This document shows positions 9,452-12,169 of a stretch of 12,169 bases of DNA, one piece after another. Both the position numbers and the translations under genes were made by a program. The notes beneath the pieces were generated by a model that was not told the origin of the DNA, searched no databases, and saw only the letters and a program-made list of their open reading frames with translations. Origin of the DNA: an uncultured Oceanospirillaceae bacterium (GTDB lineage: Bacteria; Pseudomonadota; Gammaproteobacteria; Pseudomonadales; Balneatricaceae); contig CAMIIY010000025.1 of the NCBI GenBank assembly GCA_946221045.1, positions 1-12,169 on the forward strand, given 5' to 3'. Positions within the stretch are counted from its first letter, which is position 1; the number at the start of each line of letters is the position of its first letter.

Positions 9452-11422
9452 ATGAAAATCGCTACCATCAGCCGACTGACCTCAGTCGCTTTCATTCTTG
9501 TTATTGCGATTCTGGTGATTGCACTGATCCGATCGCTACAGACAATTGACCAGTCGTTTAAATTACGCGATGCCTATGATGACTATCTGATGCAGATTGA
9601 ACAGCAGCTGTCCGCGCCAATCGCCGATTATCTGCTCACTGGAGATGCATCACTGCTACCCACGCTTGAACGCAATATTCAGCAGCTGAAAACACTGACA
9701 GAAAGCACACTGCCAGATCAGGTAAAGCAGCAGATCATTGATCAGCTCACTGCATTTCAAAATCAATTTCTGCCCCAACTCAGAGCGGTTGGCAAACTGA
9801 CCAATCCTCAACAGCTTTTAATTCAGAACGAACGGGAGGCGAATACACTCTTTCGCAGCCTGAAAGAATATGCCGACAAGGCCCAACAAACCCGGCCAGA
9901 ACTGCAAGTCAGATACCTTACCTCTATTAGCGCAGGGCATTCCCTGCAATTACAGATTGCACATCAGCGACAGGATTATTTCAGCACACACGAACCCGCC
10001 TTAGTTGATGACCTGAATACACTTTTGCAAAGACAGCAAGAGCTGCTTCTTTCATTACAAAACCTTCCCCGCCTTGGCATTTATCAACAAGCTCAGGACG
10101 ACAATGATTTAGCGGACTTATTGGGTTTTGAAGATGAGGACAGTGCACCAACCCAGCAGACCGAGCAGGGCGAAGCTCTGATCAGCGAACTGCAAAGCCT
10201 GACCCGGCGCTACCCTAAAGAATTAAGCAATGCTGTCAGTCTGCTCCAGCAACAAAACAAGTCTCACGAAACAACGCAACTTGCCGTGACCGAGATACAG
10301 CAGGCGATCAGCATTGTTGCCCAGATGATCTCCCAACATTATCAGGACACTATACGTGCCATCTATTACCAGCTGGCAGGCTGCCTGGTCCTGGTGCTTA
10401 TCATCTGCCTGGCAGTCAACGCAGTGCAGCAAAAACTTGCCACGATTCTGATGAGTACCAGTGCATTTATTCATCGTCTCGCCAATGGCCACTTCAGCGA
10501 AGCACCACAACTGACGTCGAAAATTGAAGAGGTGACCCTGCTCAACCAGTCAATCGGACAGCTACAGCACTTCTTTGCCAATTTGCTTGCAGAGATACAC
10601 AAAGAAACAGAACACTTATCTGCAGTTCGCGAAAGCAGCCTGAAAGAAGCCAATATCCTTGCTGACAGCGCGGCTAAACAAGAACAATTTAGCACATCAA
10701 CTGCCACCCAAATCGTGCAACTCACCGCCTCTTTCAAAGAAGTAGCAGCCAGAGCAGCAGATACACATACCGCCACAGAAAATGTTCTGCATCTGGCACA
10801 GCAGGGGTTTGATTGTGTGGTAACCACCAGTGATGCCCTGCATAACCTGAATCACGAGATCGGCGCTACAGGACAGGCCATGACAGCACTTCAGCATGAC
10901 TCAAATGCGATCCAGAATGTTCTTGAAATTATTCAGGAATTTGCTGAACAGACGAATCTGCTTGCACTCAATGCCGCCATTGAAGCAGCACGCGCAGGAG
11001 AAAGCGGCAGAGGCTTCGCCGTCGTCGCGGATGAAGTACGCAATCTGGCAGCCAAAACGACACATTCGGCAACCGAGATACAAAAAATCATACGCAGTCT
11101 TGCAGCAACCACCACAACAGCCATGAGCACAATGCAGCAACAGGAAAAAAGCGCATCAGAAAGCGCAGCGCTGGCTCAACAGGCTATGACTACCATTGAC
11201 CAGATCAAAAAAGCCGTCAGCGATGTCAACGATATGAACACACTGATCGCAAGCTCAACAGAAGAACAGGCAATGGTGACCGCAGATATATCCAAAGCAA
11301 TTGAAAACAACCTCAGCGGAACAGAACAAATCACCACCGCAGCAACCACCAATAAAAGTAATGCAACCCAGCTCGCAGTATCCAGCAATCGCCTGACAGA
11401 ACTGATTAAAAAATTACATTAA
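9452..11422 (+). CDS. Methyl-accepting chemotaxis protein, membrane-bound
   Basis: This is a transmembrane chemoreceptor expected to control CheA/CheW at the cell pole. The 656 residues comprise TM1 (about 11-27), a large periplasmic sensor region (about 28-305) predicted mostly helical and rich in Gln and Leu, TM2 (about 309-325), a HAMP-like linker (about 326-380) and a long cytoplasmic helical hairpin. The kinase-control tip is canonical: [18 protein letters not shown] then [16 protein letters not shown] (about 500-533). About 140 residues follow the tip, near 20 heptads. No C-terminal NWETF-like CheR/CheB tether is present; it ends LIKKLH. The sensor size recalls helical bimodular (HBM) domains, but I cannot assign it or a ligand. 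An unusual acidic stretch lies at 216-230. The ATG at 9452 has only a weak upstream AGG. It diverges from carA and ends 8 bases from the convergent thioesterase gene. Confidence 0.93.
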   Translation: MKIATISRLTSVAFILVIAILVIALIRSLQTIDQSFKLRDAYDDYLMQIEQQLSAPIADYLLTGDASLLPTLERNIQQLKTLTESTLPDQVKQQIIDQLTAFQNQFLPQLRAVGKLTNPQQLLIQNEREANTLFRSLKEYADKAQQTRPELQVRYLTSISAGHSLQLQIAHQRQDYFSTHEPALVDDLNTLLQRQQELLLSLQNLPRLGIYQQAQDDNDLADLLGFEDEDSAPTQQTEQGEALISELQSLTRRYPKELSNAVSLLQQQNKSHETTQLAVTEIQQAISIVAQMISQHYQDTIRAIYYQLAGCLVLVLIICLAVNAVQQKLATILMSTSAFIHRLANGHFSEAPQLTSKIEEVTLLNQSIGQLQHFFANLLAEIHKETEHLSAVRESSLKEANILADSAAKQEQFSTSTATQIVQLTASFKEVAARAADTHTATENVLHLAQQGFDCVVTTSDALHNLNHEIGATGQAMTALQHDSNAIQNVLEIIQEFAEQTNLLALNAAIEAARAGESGRGFAVVADEVRNLAAKTTHSATEIQKIIRSLAATTTTAMSTMQQQEKSASESAALAQQAMTTIDQIKKAVSDVNDMNTLIASSTEEQAMVTADISKAIENNLSGTEQITTAATTNKSNATQLAVSSNRLTELIKKLH

Positions 11423-11430
11423 TAACGCCA

Positions 11431-11841
11431 TTACTCTAGAAACGAGCGTACTTTTGCAGGCAGTGAAACCGATTTCTCAGTACGGTGATCGATCCAGACA
11501 ACCTTGGCATACCCCTCAGCCACCGGGATCGTATCATCATTACTGCTGAATACTTCGTAATGGGTCATAAAACTGGAACGACCGGGGCTGCCAACATAAC
11601 AATCAATACGCAGGGTATCCGGATAAACGACAGCCTTTATAAAAGTACAGCCAACATTGATTACAACCGGAGCCAACCCCTCTGGGTCCATGGGCACACC
11701 CATTTCAGCAATCAATTGCACCCTCGCTTCTTCAAGGTAGCGCATATATAAAGCATTATTTACATGCCCATAAGCATCCATATCCCCCCAGCGCACAGCC
11801 AGCTCACAGGAATATACCAACCTTCCTTTTTCACTCGTCAT
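11431..11841 (-). CDS. Acyl-CoA thioesterase, 4HBT/YbgC-like hotdog fold
   Basis: A 136-residue single-domain hotdog protein of the 4-hydroxybenzoyl-CoA thioesterase superfamily, probably hydrolysing an acyl-CoA in the cytoplasm. The signature RWGDMDAYGHVNNALYMRYLEEAR is at about 17-40, with the likely catalytic Asp (D22) just before the YGHVNN turn that caps the central helix. Hydrophobic strands (PVVINVGCTFIKAV, LRIDCYVG, FMTHYEVF, AKVVWID) follow in the usual order. Substrate cannot be told: the family covers aromatic, short- and long-chain acyl-CoAs. It is not a Tol-Pal-linked ybgC here, as no tol genes adjoin. The ATG at 11841 is preferred over a TTG two codons upstream; a GGCGAG lies 6 bases before it. 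The gene is monocistronic and convergent with the chemoreceptor, with no terminator visible in the 8-base gap. Confidence 0.88.
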   Translation of the reverse strand: MTSEKGRLVYSCELAVRWGDMDAYGHVNNALYMRYLEEARVQLIAEMGVPMDPEGLAPVVINVGCTFIKAVVYPDTLRIDCYVGSPGRSSFMTHYEVFSSNDDTIPVAEGYAKVVWIDHRTEKSVSLPAKVRSFLE

Positions 11842-11849
11842 AATCAACT

Positions 11850-11880
11850 CGCCTATTCAATACAGTCAAAACAATAGGCG
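11850..11880. promoter_or_regulatory. 8-bp inverted repeat over the thioesterase ribosome-binding region
   Basis: CGCCTATT (11850-11857) and AATAGGCG (11873-11880) are perfect inverted copies 15 bases apart, directly before the thioesterase gene. In the minus-strand mRNA the second arm contains GGCG of the presumed ribosome binding site. It could be a repressor operator or a hairpin hiding the ribosome binding site. The 11848-11977 stretch otherwise shows only a weak TTGACC-type promoter element on the minus strand. Confidence 0.45.
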
Positions 11881-11977
11881 TCATATCTACAGGTGTGAAT
11901 AGCGTTTCAGGTCAAATAATTAACGAATCGAGACACAATTGCTGAGAAACAGATAGAAAGATAAGAGCAAAGGCATT

Positions 11978-12006
11978 AAAAAACCCCGGGACCTTAGGAT
12001 ACCGGG
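11978..12006 (-). terminator. Intrinsic terminator for a leftward transcript entering from the right
   Basis: On the minus strand, CCCGG (12006-12002) pairs with CCGGG (11989-11985), with an inner CC/GG pairing around a TAA loop, followed by G and six Ts (11983-11978). No minus-strand gene lies between it and the right edge, so it presumably ends a transcript that begins beyond the window and runs through the structured element. Confidence 0.65.
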
Positions 12007-12041
12007 ATTCTTTAATATTAGGTGCTCTAGGTGCCCTATGG

Positions 12042-12058
12042 GTATGGCGATGACCTAC
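12042..12058 (-). other. Segment matching the 3' end of 5S rRNA
   Basis: Read on the minus strand this is GTAGGTCATCGCCATAC. Its first 14 bases are what I recall as the common 3'-terminal arm of gammaproteobacterial 5S rRNA (GTAGGTCATCGCCA). It is followed about 35 bases later by an intrinsic terminator, as rRNA operons are. The expected internal 5S motifs upstream, such as CCGAACTCAG, are absent, so it is at most a fragment or a chance or convergent match. Confidence 0.3.
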
Positions 12059-12169
12059 AATGGGTTTGAAGCCGTGCTTCAAATCGCTTCGCGACGCTAA
12101 AGCGCCCCAACCTTGGTACCCCCTTGAGGGGTATGGGCCCGTTGTAGTGCACAGTAAATCATCCCGCCA
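12045..12169. other. Multi-hairpin structured element of unknown nature (reaches right edge)
   Basis: About 125 bases fold into a branched structure on either strand. The closing stem is TGGCGATGA (12045-12053) with TCAT-cc-CGCCA (12159-12169). The second stem is CTACAATGGG (12055-12064) with CCCGTTGTAG (12138-12147), 10 bp with one G-T. Inside are a hairpin TTTGAAGC/GCTTCAAA (12065-12083), a stem CGCTT/AAGCG (12085-12104) and a hairpin TACCCC/GGGGTA (12117-12133). No long open frame crosses it. Possibilities are a structured non-coding RNA, a palindromic extragenic repeat or MITE, or a rearranged 5S rRNA end. The inverted arms are read directly; the function is unknown. Confidence 0.55.

Noticed and set aside
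12045..12169. An intact 5S rRNA gene on the minus strand
   Set aside because: Only the 3'-terminal arm and approximate length fit; the conserved loop sequences (such as CCGAACTCAG and the GTGGGG/CCCCAT arm) are absent.
12045..12169. Integron attC site
   Set aside because: It has long imperfect palindromic arms, but the RYYYAAC and GTTRRRY core sites are not at the ends, and no cassette ORF or integrase is nearby.
12150..12169. tRNA 3' end (terminal CCA on the plus strand)
   Set aside because: No T-loop GTTCRA motif or acceptor-stem partner is present at the right distances upstream.

Overview
The window is a chromosomal segment of a gammaproteobacterium of moderate GC content. The gene order and protein sequences resemble the Pseudomonas/Oceanospirillales branch, most likely a marine Oceanospirillales-type genome (inference; no 16S rRNA is present). 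The gene order carA-carB-greA / yhbY / rlmE-ftsH-folP-glmM is, from general knowledge, the arrangement known from pseudomonads and their relatives, so most of the window is conserved housekeeping DNA.

Layout, left to right. Positions 1-3814 (all minus strand) carry rlmE, ftsH, folP and the 5' part of glmM: 23S rRNA 2'-O-methylation, the membrane AAA+ protease, dihydropteroate synthase and phosphoglucosamine mutase. A strong intrinsic terminator lies between ftsH and folP, while folP and glmM overlap by 4 bases. yhbY (plus strand, 3930-4238) diverges from rlmE and converges on greA, with one symmetrical hairpin serving as a two-way terminator. Positions 4291-9192 (minus) are carA-carB-greA: both subunits of carbamoyl phosphate synthetase, feeding pyrimidine and arginine synthesis, followed at once by the transcript-cleavage factor GreA. 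carA starts with TTG behind a very strong ribosome binding site. Its leader holds a promoter candidate, a possible 14-codon leader ORF and an intrinsic terminator, which together look like an attenuator.

Positions 9452-11841 are the accessory part. A membrane methyl-accepting chemotaxis protein with a large, poorly classifiable periplasmic sensor domain (plus) is convergent with a small hotdog-fold acyl-CoA thioesterase (minus). They sit where related genomes usually have dapB/dnaJ/dnaK upstream of carA. The last 320 bases hold no protein gene. They contain an inverted repeat covering the thioesterase ribosome-binding region, a leftward intrinsic terminator, and a roughly 125-base, strongly structured multi-hairpin element that runs to the right edge. 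One arm of that element matches the familiar 3' end of 5S rRNA, but the rest is not a recognisable 5S gene. This element is the best candidate for something undescribed; the rest is well understood.
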